From contig JAIXMN010000016.1 of the NCBI GenBank assembly GCA_025716815.1, positions 496,001-560,000 of the forward strand: 64,000 nucleotides of DNA, given 5' to 3'. Position numbers and translations under genes: made by a program. Position 1 is the first letter of the stretch, and each line of letters starts with the position of its first letter. Under the pieces are notes generated by a model. It was not told the origin of the DNA and did not search any database. It saw only the letters and a program-made list of their open reading frames with translations. Shown in pieces: positions 9,631 to 21,533 of the stretch. Origin of the DNA: Dichotomocladium elegans (taxonomy: Eukaryota; Mucoromycota; Mucoromycetes; Mucorales; Lichtheimiaceae).

Positions 9631-10110
9631 TTTCGAGTGAAACAAGCATCTTGGTTCTCGCAAGCATTCAGCCCTCGGTCCCCAATCTGATGACTGACGG
9701 TTTCGAATGAAACAAGCATCTTGGTTCTCGTAAGCTTCCAGCCTTTGGTCCCCAATCTGATGACTGACGGTTTCGAATGAAACAAGCATCTTGGTTCTCG
9801 CAAGCTTCCAGCCTTTGGTCCCCAATCTGATGACTGACGGTTTCAACGAAACAAGCATCTTGGTTCTCGCAAGCTTCCAGCCTTTGGTCCCCAATCTGAT
9901 GACTGACGGTTTCAACGAAACAAGCATCTTGGTTCTCGTAAGCTTCCAGCCTTCGGTCCCCAATCTGATGACTGACGGTTTCGAATGAAACAAGCATCTT
10001 GGTTCTCGTAAGCATTCAGCCTTTGGTCCCCAATCTGATGACTGACGGTTTCGAATGAAACAAGCATCTTGGTTCTCGCAAGCATTCAGCCCTCGGTCCC
10101 CAACTGATGC
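9631..10110. repeat. 69/70-bp minisatellite array, palindrome A left arm (7 units)
   Basis: Units begin at 9631, 9701, 9771, 9841, 9910, 9979 and 10049. The unit contains GAAACAAGCATCTTGGTTCT and CCCCAATCTGATGACTGACG. Two forms exist: TTTCGAATGAAAC (70 bp) and TTTCAACGAAAC (69 bp). The last unit degenerates at CCCCAACTGATGCC. Confidence 0.95.
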
Positions 10111-11121
10111 CTCAGCAACTGTTAATTTCTTTCGAGAGTAATACCTTGGCGCCCAGAAGGGAATCTGGCCCTCGATTCCCACTCATGGCTCAGCAACTGT
10201 TTAGTTTCTTTGGAAGGAGTACTTGGATCTGTGGCGGTATCCGGCCAACCAGCGCCTTGAAAACGGAAAGGGATGGTGGGAAAAGGAGAGGGGAAGATTT
10301 CTTTCCAATATCCCTCCCTCCCGTCAGCCGCGTGATCTGGGCGGAGTAGATACCAAAACGGGTAAAGTCGGGTTATAGCGGGAACATAAGTGGGTACTAT
10401 AGAGCCTACAATCCCGGAGAGGACGGGAAAAAAAACCTTGCTGGACACACCCTTTGCCATGCGGACTGTCTGTTCGATTCAGAGATCTTGACGGACCTGC
10501 TGTTAATGCACTGCTGATGTTGATGCTGTTGCTTGGGGGAAAAAAGGATGGAGGGGGTGGGAAGGAAAATCTTGATTGATTCCTTTTAGATAACGTTAGC
10601 GCGTTTTCAACGGGAACCAATCATAAATATCTTCTCACCGCGCAACAAAAAACATGCATATCAAGGTACGATGTTACTCTGCGCTTTTGTTCGAATGATG
10701 GCAATTACTAGAGTACGTAGAGTCGTTTTCCTGCGATCCCATGGTTCTTATCGTATCGAACCTCTTGGTTTGTGTGAAGCTCGAGATAGTCAATAAGGCA
10801 AAATAAACAGGCGGCGGGGGTCGAAATCAATGGTTGATGCTGTTGTATGAATGCACGTGCCCATTCGCAAGGTGCCACACCCCCCATAGACCATGGTATG
10901 CGATATCGCCTTGCACTCTGATTACCTTGGTACCAGTGGCAGTGTGTTGAGTCCGCTATAGATTATCCCGGCTCTTACACGCGCCCGGTCACGGAAAGGT
11001 CTGATAACGACAGTAAGTAGCCATGTATTCACAAAAATGAGGAATCCGAATCTCAAATAAACGTTGGAGGGGAGCACAAAATAGGCACTCACATGCTTTC
11101 AGCGGGGTGGGGGTTGGATAT

Positions 11122-11269
11122 CGAGAGCATGGCACCCGATGCTTACCACAAGGACTGCTTTCAGTCTTATCCCATCCCTGCATTCGTCTTTTATGCAGCC
11201 AGGTGACAGGGAATTCGTCTGCGCATATCGCTGGTCTACGACTTTTTCTCTCCTTGGGTGTGATTCTAT
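11122..11269. other. Loop of palindrome A
   Basis: This 148-bp single-copy centre is homologous (about 85% by eye) to arm-internal sequence of complex B near 44890-45050. Palindrome A therefore turns around at a point where complex B arms continue. It looks like a deletion or inversion derivative in which the original centre was lost. Confidence 0.75.
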
Positions 11270-12283
11270 ATATCCAACCCCCACCCCGCTGAAAGCATGT
11301 GAGTGCCTATTTTGTGCTCCCCTCCAACGTTTATTTGAGATTCGGATTCCTCATTTTTGTGAATACATGGCTACTTACTGTCGTTATCAGACCTTTCCGT
11401 GACCGGGCGCGTGTAAGAGCCGGGATAATCTATAGCGGACTCAACACACTGCCACTGGTACCAAGGTAATCAGAGTGCAAGGCGATATCGCATACCATGG
11501 TCTATGGGGGGTGTGGCACCTTGCGAATGGGCACGTGCATTCATACAACAGCATCAACCATTGATTTCGACCCCCGCCGCCTGTTTATTTTGCCTTATTG
11601 ACTATCTCGAGCTTCACACAAACCAAGAGGTTCGATACGATAAGAACCATGGGATCGCAGGAAAACGACTCTACGTACTCTAGTAATTGCCATCATTCGA
11701 ACAAAAGCGCAGAGTAACATCGTACCTTGATATGCATGTTTTTTGTTGCGCGGTGAGAAGATATTTATGATTGGTTCCCGTTGAAAACGCGCTAACGTTA
11801 TCTAAAAGGAATCAATCAAGATTTTCCTTCCCACCCCCTCCATCCTTTTTTCCCCCAAGCAACAGCATCAACATCAGCAGTGCATTAACAGCAGGTCCGT
11901 CAAGATCTCTGAATCGAACAGACAGTCCGCATGGCAAAGGGTGTGTCCAGCAAGGTTTTTTTCCCGTCCTCTCCGGGATTGTAGGCTCTATAGTACCCAC
12001 TTATGTTCCCGCTATAACCCGACTTTACCCGTTTTGGTATCTACTCCGCCCAGATCACGCGGCTGACGGGAGGGAGGGATATTGGAAAGAAATCTTCCCC
12101 TCTCCTTTTCCCACCATCCCTTTCCGTTTTCAAGGCGCTGGTTGGCCGGATACCGCCACAGATCCAAGTACTCCTTCCAAAGAAACTAAACAGTTGCTGA
12201 GCCATGAGTGGGAATCGAGGGCCAGATTCCCTTCTGGGCGCCAAGGTATTACTCTCGAAAGAAATTAACAGTTGCTGAGGCAT

Positions 12284-14224
12284 CAGTTGGGGACCGAGGG
12301 CTGAATGCTTGCGAGAACCAAGATGCTTGTTTCATTCGAAACCGTCAGTCATCAGATTGGGGACCAAAGGCTGAATGCTTACGAGAACCAAGATGCTTGT
12401 TTCATTCGAAACCGTCAGTCATCAGATTGGGGACCGAAGGCTGGAAGCTTACGAGAACCAAGATGCTTGTTTCGTTGAAACCGTCAGTCATCAGATTGGG
12501 GACCAAAGGCTGGAAGCTTGCGAGAACCAAGATGCTTGTTTCATTCGAAACCGTCAGTCATCAGATTGGGGACCAAAGGCTGGAAGCTTGCGAGAACCAA
12601 GATGCTTGTTTCGTTGAAACCGTCAGTCATCAGATTGGGGACCAAAGGCTGGAAGCTTGCGAGAACCAAGATGCTTGTTTCATTCGAAACCGTCAGTCAT
12701 CAGATTGGGGACCAAAGGCTGGAAGCTTGCGAGAACCAAGATGCTTGTTTCATTCGAAACCGTCAGTCATCAGATTGGGGACCAAAGGCTGGAAGCTTGC
12801 GAGAACCAAGATGCTTGTTTCGTTGAAACCGTCAGTCATCAGATTGGGGACCAAAGGCTGGAAGCTTACGAGAACCAAGATGCTTGTTTCGTTGAAACCG
12901 TCAGTCATCAGATTGGGGACCAAAGGCTGGAAGCTTACGAGAACCAAGATGCTTGTTTCGTTGAAACCGTCAGTCATCAGATTGGGGACCAAAGGCTGGA
13001 AGCTTGCGAGAACCAAGATGCTTGTTTCGTTGAAACCGTCAGTCATCAGATTGGGGACCAAAGGCTGGAAGCTTGCGAGAACCAAGATGCTTGTTTCATT
13101 CGAAACCGTCAGTCATCAGATTGGGGACCAAAGGCTGGAAGCTTGCGAGAACCAAGATGCTTGTTTCATTCGAAACCGTCAGTCATCAGATTGGGGACCA
13201 AAGGCTGGAAGCTTGCGAGAACCAAGATGCTTGTTTCGTTGAAACCGTCAGTCATCAGATTGGGGACCAAAGGCTGGAAGCTTGCGAGAACCAAGATGCT
13301 TGTTTCATTCGAAACCGTCAGTCATCAGATTGGGGACCAAAGGCTGGAAGCTTGCGAGAACCAAGATGCTTGTTTCGTTGAAACCGTCAGTCATCAGATT
13401 GGGGACCAAAGGCTGGAAGCTTGCGAGAACCAAGATGCTTGTTTCGTTGAAACCGTCAGTCATCAGATTGGGGACCAAAGGCTGGAAGCTTGCGAGAACC
13501 AAGATGCTTGTTTCATTCGAAACCGTCAGTCATCAGATTGGGGACCAAAGGCTGGAAGCTTGCGAGAACCAAGATGCTTGTTTCATTCGAAACCGTCAGT
13601 CATCAGATTGGGGACCAAAGGCTGGAAGCTTGCGAGAACCAAGATGCTTGTTTCGTTGAAACCGTCAGTCATCAGATTGGGGACCAAAGGCTGGAAGCTT
13701 GCGAGAACCAAGATGCTTGTTTCATTCGAAACCGTCAGTCATCAGATTGGGGACCAAAGGCTGGAAGCTTGCGAGAACCAAGATGCTTGTTTCGTTGAAA
13801 CCGTCAGTCATCAGATTGGGGACCAAAGGCTGGAAGCTTGCGAGAACCAAGATGCTTGTTTCATTCGAAACCGTCAGTCATCAGATTGGGGACCAAAGGC
13901 TGGAAGCTTGCGAGAACCAAGATGCTTGTTTCATTCGAAACCGTCAGTCATCAGATTGGGGACCAAAGGCTGGAAGCTTGCGAGAACCAAGATGCTTGTT
14001 TCGTTGAAACCGTCAGTCATCAGATTGGGGACCAAAGGCTGGAAGCTTACGAGAACCAAGATGCTTGTTTCGTTGAAACCGTCAGTCATCAGATTGGGGA
14101 CCAAAGGCTGGAAGCTTACGAGAACCAAGATGCTTGTTTCATTCGAAACCGTCAGTCATCAGATTGGGGACCGAGGGCTGAATGCTTGCGAGAACCAAGA
14201 TGCTTGTTTCACTCGAAACCGTCA
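12284..14224. repeat. 69/70-bp minisatellite array, palindrome A right arm (~28 units)
   Basis: Inverted counterpart of the 9631-10110 array, expanded to about 28 units. Because 69 is divisible by three and 70 is not, long open frames run through it in several registers (for example 12657-14267). They are repeat artefacts. The monomers mix the 69- and 70-bp forms in recurring orders, indicating block duplication. Confidence 0.95.
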
Positions 14225-15670
14225 GGCAACGGGAGGAAGGATGATGGGCTGGCTCCTACCCTCCTAAGCAACAACGTGTTTACTTCTTTCGAAACTGCCA
14301 GGCGACGGGGAGGATCGGAGGCCTGGATCCTCCCTAAGCAGCGACGCGTTTGTTTCTTTCGAAGACGGTCTGGCATTGGTGGAGGCCCGACTGGCCGGCA
14401 AAGAAGGCAGGATCGACCGGGCGGGCTGTACGGGGTAGAGTAGATAGACCTTTCTGTAGCCTGAGACAAGATCAAGAAGTACCTGTCCAAATGATCAGAT
14501 GTGCGTGATCCTCTGTGTTTACCGCATCCCGCAGATGGTGATACATCTTGGTAGGATACCTCAATGAGGGACTAGGGTACACCCCCGGGACCAGGCCTGG
14601 GGGGCTCGAAGGAGACCAAGATAAATGCGGATATCTTGCCTCTAGAGCGGAGGCACATGGTGGTCGACCTCCTCGCGGTTGCCTCTGGGAAACAGAGCCT
14701 TCATGGCTCTGGCCAACTGGACTGCCTATTAGTATAGTAAATGCTATCCATAACCTAATAAAAACTTGTTATCTCGTAAAAGCTCTTCTTTTTCCAATCT
14801 CGCTCGCCGCGGTAGAATGAGCGCTGTCTTTGACGCACATCATTGAGCATGCATGTTTTTGACATGGCCATTGAGCAAGCAGAACACAAAAGACGCGAAG
14901 CATCGTACACCAAAGCGCGATTCCGTATATGCCTTCGTGCCATTGGAGACAAACAGCATAGTAAAGTATCGGTTTTCTTTATTCACTTCTCTGCCCCAAT
15001 TTTGAGTCACGCGCGACGGGACTTAATTTTGAGACCCTGCAGCGATGGTGTTTAAGAATAATATCACGATGCCATGAACTCGGTCTTCTGGTATCTCATA
15101 CATATTGGACTGAAGCAACGGCATGTGTATTTATGTGCATTGGGGTTGGGTGGGTAGCCGCTGCAGCGGTAAGCGGACGCAATTTCGCAAGGGAGAAAAG
15201 TTATGACGCATAAAATGTGTCGCATGAATAAAGAAGCCCGGAGACATACCCATTAGTTTAGCAGAAAATACCATTAGTTAACAGAAAATATCAACCCCCT
15301 TCTTACTCTTCAACTTAACACCCAAGGTAGCTAGGTGCGTCATTCTGATATCAATGGCCGAACAGGGAGGAAAGGAAGGATTCGGAGCTGTTGAGCGTCG
15401 ACGGCGGAAGGGACGACGAGGGACGACGACAGACCAACAAAGACATCAGCGGCAGAAGCATCCGGGGAAGCAGATGAACAAAAAGCACCTTGACGAAGCC
15501 ATGGTGGGAGACCTGCGCGGGTGCAGCCAAACCACGACCCCACCCAATGCCCATATCTTCTACTCTCGAGGCACTGGGAGTTAGGCTGATATCGTTATCG
15601 ACAGAGGATCTGGAATATTAGAAGGTTGCAGAATGGAACGAGTCGGTATGGTAGGGTAACCTATTGACTT
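14225..15670. other. Distal part of palindrome A right arm, no gene recognised
   Basis: Includes the empty LINE target site near 14650-14665. It is repeated, inverted, at about 40297-41726 and partly at 51727-52695. A small open frame at 15354-15584 (and its counterpart at 40346-40612) shows no recognisable domain. Confidence 0.6.
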
Positions 15671-16020
15671 TTACAGTACTTTACTCTTGACAAGTGACCA
15701 AAACTGCACAGTCGGATCGAGTTCCGGCGAGTAGGATGGAATATAAGCGCACCGATATCCTCGAGATTTAATGTATCTGGCAATATCTTTAGCCTTATGG
15801 ATAGGCGCATTATCCATTACCAAATAATGATCCTGCATATGTTCATACTTATCCATCTCGTCCATCGTAGCCTTAAGAAAGTTGACATAGTGTCCAGTTA
15901 CAGTTCCTCTGCTCGTAACTTCGGATTGACCTGCCCTCTTTCTCTTCTTGGTTGGTGGCTGTGGGGAGTCTCCAGGTACATTGAATGATCCCTGATGCGG
16001 AGGTTGTCCCCAAGATTGTA
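15671..16020 (-). pseudogene. Tc1/mariner-type transposase remnant (C-terminal third)
   Basis: The reading contains MDNAPIHK, carrying the second catalytic Asp of DDE transposases, and then YSPELDPTVQFWS. In active relatives the latter block reads close to NPIEQFW; here the third catalytic acid is replaced by Val. The 5' part is missing: homology to the longer copy at 39424-40296 stops at 16020. The same Val is in that copy, so inactivation came before duplication of the arm. Confidence 0.85.
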
Positions 16021-17942
16021 CTGTATCGAACACAGCTCGGTTCTGTTTTCATTGCAAAGAACAAAGCAACTCCCGCCTCTCTTTAACTAAACGACAACCA
16101 CAGACAGACAGCGAAACTGAGATCTACTAACAATAAGCTATGAAACTACTCATTGCGAAACCAGGATCACCTTTATTACTAAGTAGCCTAATACTTGCCG
16201 GCGCGGGGTGGTTTTGTTGTAATAATCGAGTGCAGTTATTCTGTGAACTTGGATCCTTGCCTTATGTTGTTGGCAGCTGTCGTAAGGCTCTAAAGTACAT
16301 ACATAGTCATCTGTGCCTCCTCCTCATTCGTTCCTGCCATCTATGCTTGGCTGCGGTGTTCATGGACTTTTTTTTTCTTTGCTAAAGAGCGCCGATGAGA
16401 TCGTGGTGGGGGCGGGGTTCGGTATGTAAACCAGAGCGCTGCATCTCCAGTGTCGATGCGGTGCTCGACCGGTATTCGTGTGCTGTTCCGTGTCTCTCCT
16501 GTTGGTATATAAAGGTGGAAGCCTTTCATGACATCGCGTACCTCTCTAGCGGTATCATGCTTGTTATTGTTGTCATATTAATTCTGTATTTTCTGACCTG
16601 CCGTGCCTGCGCTTTAGGATTATAGTCCTGTTGACCGCCGTTCTCAGGATTATATTCGGGTTTCATTAGTCGACGATCTGTAAAAGTACTCGTCTTGTAT
16701 CTCGATGATTGAGAGGAATACTTCTTTCAATATGGTGACTGAGATCCATGTGTGCTTGATATGGCGAGCCTTCAGCCTGTGGTTTTGTCAGGCCGGCATC
16801 TTTTTGCCGTGTTTCGTCCAACGTGGTTCTATACTTACACACATGTGTTTTAAATCGATACGCGGATAAATGGTGTCCGTCGAACTACAAAGCTTGGTTA
16901 GCCCGTTTGGGGCGGATTCTGTACTCGTTATGATAAATAGGAGCTCCTACTTCCTTTCTGTATGTCTTGTTGTCGTTAGTTCAATGTTGGTTTTCGGCCC
17001 ATCTTGTTGCATCTGAAGCACTTCCCAATGTTAGTATCTTTTTGGTACAGTCGTCACTGGCATACGTCGTGGCCTACCACATAGCAGTAACTGGGAAATC
17101 GGGCATTCTTGTATCAGTCGGCGCTCTTTATAATGGTGGATGCTGTTACAATATTTCTATCGCTGCATGCGAAAAACATTAAGATCTGCAAAGTTTTGCG
17201 TTAAATTTTTTGCCATTTTCAAGTTACAACAGCGGAAGGTTTCTCATCGACATAAAGAACAAATTATTTATGCTGCTCACCAAGAATACAAAGTCGACCT
17301 GAACTTTTTCTTCTTCTCGAAGATGCCTTCAGGGTCCTCATAATAACGTTTAACCCATCTCGGTGCTGCTCGGACATGAATATGTGATCTAGTCCTCTCT
17401 CAGCTACAGAAGCATACAACCATTTGCTGGAAAACGCCGAGTTTTATCTCCATCCTAATAAACTGGGTAATGACGCTTGTTGCATTGCTCTATATGAACA
17501 CCCTCACTGCCCTTCTCATCCGCAATGACATGCGTTACAGGATTCTGAAGTTTCTCAGGAGGTTTCTGTGCTCGCTAGGGATTGCGTACGAGACCTTTTA
17601 TGCTTCGATAACGAATACCTCCTCGTCAATGATAAGTTCCATGGGCTCAAAGCCGGATTTATCAGCAACCTGTTCTTGTCCAATCTTCATAATTTTTTTT
17701 TTTGAAAAATCTCCAAGCGACAAGTAAAAATAAACGAGACACAGGACACGTGAAGGTGTTTTTATTTTTGGATCAGCCGATTTTGTTGTTGGACAGGTAC
17801 GACATCAAACTTAAAATCAGCGACTTTGCTTTCTGAAATGACTGTGCGAGAATTGAGTTGACTTGCTGCGCCTTTTATTCGTAAAAAGATCACTTGGTTA
17901 TTTCCTTGAAACACAGCTCCTGAACGAAAGCGACCTCTTATT
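16021..17942. other. Intergenic, no gene recognised
   Basis: AT-rich sequence between palindrome A and the 385-aa gene. Open frames are short and show no domain I recognise. The ~50 bases before 17943 resemble the sequence upstream of the paralogue at 55281 (shared CTTGGTTAT and related bases), so homology of the two genes extends into their 5' flanks. Confidence 0.5.
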
Positions 17943-19100
17943 ATGTATTGCACAAACATCGTTGCCTTCGCTGAAGTTTTTCGAAACGATGAAAATCCGC
18001 TGCTGAGCCCGATGGCTGTCCTCGCTGACTACGAAGCATTTCCGCCTTTGGGGGCCCTTCATACACATGGCTCGGACGACTGGTTCTGGATCGATAACTG
18101 CTCCGATAGCGAGAACAACAGCGTGCTTATCGTCGATGGACTCGACTATCAGTATGTGGATCACAAACCAACATTTGCTCAGATCGCAGAACGGGCGGGC
18201 ACAAACCATGCTATTCCACCATCCGCACTTTTGCCACGTCACTGGGATCCTCGACCACCATCTTCCCATTCCAGAACCACAAAGACAAGAGAAGAGCGAT
18301 GCGACGAAGAGGACGATGATCTGTTCTGGTTCAACGGAAAAGAAGAGACCCCGATAGAACGCAGCAGAAATCGTGCGTTAAAGTTGGGAATTTCCAAACG
18401 AAAGAAAACCATCGCAGACATCAGCCTGCGACAGACAATGCGGTCCCTTGCCAAAGATCAGACAAATTGCATCGAACGATATGCGTCCAACAAAACCAGA
18501 TATCAGGCCCTCGAGAAACAATTCAATACCCTTATAGATTTGGATAAATATCATTGGGGAACTGGTTATAGTTATCAAATTCATCGAGAGGATGGTCCGG
18601 GCGCAATAGATAATATCGACTGTATGAACGAACTTTACGACCGAATTACCGACACTCATCCTCAAGCCGTCTCTTACCGCCGATGCAAGTCAAAAGAAGA
18701 AGCTGTTGCGAAATACATGGACATTTTTATTGCCTCAGACAACGCAGCGGTGGTTGCAATGCTCAAAAAAGGGGATTCTCATAACTGGTATTTTCAGTAC
18801 CCAGTCGCCGAGTCGGACACCGAAGAGCCATACTACTGGTATTTTCTGCGCCTTCTGCATAGAAGAGATATATCCCAAGTCAAACACTTGCTCCGACTGC
18901 TCGCCGATTGCATGGCCAAGATCAAGAAAGATGAATCACGCCTTGTGTTTGAACGTTTGCCAAGGCGGATTTTCCCTCCAGGAGAAAAAACGAGGCTTCG
19001 ACTTGTACACGAGATAACAAATCGCTTCAACCAAGAGATTCTTCAGGAATACGGCCCAATACCGGATTTACAAAGACTTGATATCTTCGACAAATGTTAA
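17943..19100 (+). CDS. Unknown protein, 385 aa, paralogue of 54127-55281
   Basis: Single-exon frame starting MYCTNIVAF. I do not recognise a family. The N-terminal half is acidic and aromatic (WFWIDN, DEEDDDLFWF). A basic stretch near 140-155 (SRNRALKLGISKRKK) could be a nuclear localisation signal. The C-terminal half looks helical and charged. No signal peptide or membrane segment is apparent. Compared with its paralogue, residues ~20-197 differ at only two positions, while the N-terminal 19 and C-terminal ~190 are clearly diverged. Conservation of two open frames with substitutions but no stops supports a real protein. Gene and paralogue lie in opposite orientation 36 kb apart, each next to a large inverted repeat. 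Confidence 0.75.
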   Translation: MYCTNIVAFAEVFRNDENPLLSPMAVLADYEAFPPLGALHTHGSDDWFWIDNCSDSENNSVLIVDGLDYQYVDHKPTFAQIAERAGTNHAIPPSALLPRHWDPRPPSSHSRTTKTREERCDEEDDDLFWFNGKEETPIERSRNRALKLGISKRKKTIADISLRQTMRSLAKDQTNCIERYASNKTRYQALEKQFNTLIDLDKYHWGTGYSYQIHREDGPGAIDNIDCMNELYDRITDTHPQAVSYRRCKSKEEAVAKYMDIFIASDNAAVVAMLKKGDSHNWYFQYPVAESDTEEPYYWYFLRLLHRRDISQVKHLLRLLADCMAKIKKDESRLVFERLPRRIFPPGEKTRLRLVHEITNRFNQEILQEYGPIPDLQRLDIFDKC

Positions 19101-21533
19101 TCGGATGGCGTCAAAGACAGAAACAACAGCAATCCGAAGCATACATCGGAGTACGCATCTATTTTCTCGCAAACTCCCTCCTCCCTCCTCCCTCCTCCCC
19201 CCCGCACAAAAATAAATAAATAAATAAAAAACAAACAGCTTAATACTATATTGGTGTCTCTTTGCTTTCAGTCCCTGAGTAGATGCAATACAGTTCGAGT
19301 TAACTTTGAATGCGAACTAGGGAACGTTGGTAAAAAAGGGCGAGCGGATGCATGAAAACAGTCATGCAACGCTATATTTTGAATCTGATTTAATATCGTT
19401 GGTCTAACCGTTTTCTGCTCTGATCTTTCACCCATTGGTATTTTTGGGGAAACTGTTTATGGTAATGGGTTAATCACTTACAGCTCACCTGGGGTGGACC
19501 TATTATTCCTAAGTTGGAGCGGCTTTAAAGTGAATCACTTTCTTTTGATCTTAGCCGTAGACTGATGAAAGCCTGTGGATCATCTTTTCCTTACAAAGGC
19601 GGCATGTCGCAACATTTAGCAGAATGAAAAACGGAGCTTGAGCACAAACATATTTCGTGTCACTTCGCTTTTGAAGCTCGCGAGTAACCTGTTCGTGTCC
19701 AAGGAGGTACATGCTCCATCTTGGCGTCGCCGAGGACCCTTAGCAACCCAAATTACCAGCCATGACTTGCTACGTCCATGAAGCTCTCTCATTTTTTTTT
19801 TGCAAGTATAACGGTAACTCGACATTGGCTTGCGTATTAGATTGGGTATATACATCAAAACTGTATACAATATACATGAAAGGTTAAAGGCGCTTCTGGA
19901 GCTTGAGTGGTGGTGGCCAGAACATTGGTTCCAGGAAGGCTCGACGAACAGCATGCTGGAGTTGCTAGGTCGGATTGGATCGCCAGAGGCGCAGAGCAGC
20001 GAGGCGTGATACGAAAGGTCTTTGCCTTCGGAAAATTTTATTTGTGTCCATTAACTGGCGTTTTTCTTTTGGATAAGAATCGTCATAAGCATTTTGGACT
20101 CAGCACTTGGGCGTTGGGAAGGCGGAGAGGGGAACGAGAGTAGACTAGCTGATATTGGGCATTGACGGAGGATGCTGCGTAAAGCATGATTGACATTCTA
20201 ACATACCTAGGGCGTCAGTGCGCACTCAACCTGCTCGTTTCTGATGCTGGAAGAGACTCATGTGCAATACGTAGGGGGTCTGTGTTGATGGTTGGACGTG
20301 TAGTCATCTAGTTTTCGTACAATGGGACTTTGCCGAGGAAAGGGCACCTTTATGTGGTGGCATGCAAAGAAGTAAGATGGGAGCGGAAAGGAAATGCTTC
20401 AAAAGGAAAGGAGCCGACGCCGGTGAAGGCCATTGCGGTGAGACTAACATTGAAAGACGGGGCGCGATGATACTTTTTTTTCCATGTTGGGGCGCTCAAT
20501 GCGCGGAAGGAGAGATCAAAAGGCTGAAATGGGCCGCCCCCAGCCCTCCGTCCGCGTTCTCAGGGTACCCGAGTAGCGACTGAACGAGCACAACAGTCAC
20601 GTAGCATTAAGTCATGTTACATGTCACTTCAAGATATGGACAACCGGACAGAGATCTGGAGTAAGGGAGGAGGGCCGACCTGTTGTTCATCGGATGGTAT
20701 GAGACATAGTGGGCGAACGAAGACCTTGCTGCTTTGTTTTGACTTTTGTACCCACACACCCCACCGATCGGAGCGGATGAGCGTGGGTTGCCTTGCTGGC
20801 TAACATGGGCGCGGAGTGCCTGCTGTGTGCATGTGCGTGTGACCCATCCCTTGTCCAATTTAGGTTATATAAGCTGGCTGGTGGTGGTGGCCAGATGTCT
20901 TAATATCACCATTTCATAACAGGAAGTAGCGAGCGATATCCACAGCGATAGGTTCTGGATAGCACTACCTGGTGCGGTAATTGTGATTTATGTTTCTCCG
21001 GTCCTACTAGCTCTTGTACCCTCCTTTCTCCTTGGTTATCATTCAAATGCATGTTGATGTGCTGCAAGCAAAAAGCATTACCGAAAGCAGTAATTTAACC
21101 TGCAAGCCAAATAAGGTCGGTTTTTTATTCTCCATATTTTGCAACCGCTGAAGTCATCTACTCCATCCCCTGGGCTTGCTCTGACGCATCCTAAACCAAC
21201 CAACCGACCCCCACTTTTTTCTTTGCCTTTCTCTCTCTATCCCGTCACTGTGCTGCATCTCTCATACAGGCACATTTGCCCGCCAAAGCCGATTCGCATA
21301 AAGCATCATCGTCTCTGCATTCTGACTTCGACTTAAAAAAAATCTTTTCTTTTCTCTCCATCGCTCTTGCTCTTTTATTTTTCTACCCCTCATCAATCTC
21401 CTGTTCATTTTCTCCCTATATAACACCATATTGTATTTTTCTACAATAACTCACTTGTGTCGCTGTTCACCCAGGTGCGCCTTCAGATTCACAAACGCCC
21501 TATCGATAAAGTACGACAAAAGGAGACATTCGT
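19101..21533. other. Intergenic; polypyrimidine tract and STE12 promoter region
   Basis: A CTCCCTCCT-type polypyrimidine run at ~19168-19202, followed by an AATAAATAAATAAATAAAA stretch, lies just after the 385-aa gene and may serve 3'-end formation. Between ~19300 and 21100 no coding potential is recognised. From ~21180 to 21533 the sequence is strongly CT-rich, typical of fungal promoters and 5' leaders, and leads into the STE12-like gene. Confidence 0.5.

Larger units (their letters stand above)
9186..16020. repeat. Palindrome A: large inverted repeat with unequal arms
   Basis: Left arm 9186-11121 and right arm 11270-16020 are inverted copies around a 148-bp loop (11122-11269). The matched part of the right arm ends near 14665; the rest (14666-16020) has no partner inside the window because the LINEs interrupt the left arm. 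Each arm holds, from the centre outward, a ~1-kb spacer, a 69/70-bp tandem array, a ~450-bp block and, on the right, a transposase remnant. The arms differ in array length (about 7 versus 28 units), so they are not a simple assembly mirror. The same unit forms the arms of complex B at 39947-52695. Confidence 0.9.

Noticed and set aside
12208..14443. Long open frames (up to 536 codons) through the minisatellite
   Set aside because: They consist only of 69/70-bp repeat units read in shifting registers and occur on both strands; there is no independent evidence of coding.
15354..15584. 76-codon frame and its counterpart at 40346-40612 as a gene
   Set aside because: It lies within the repeated arm, shows no domain, and its persistence is explained by near-identical DNA.
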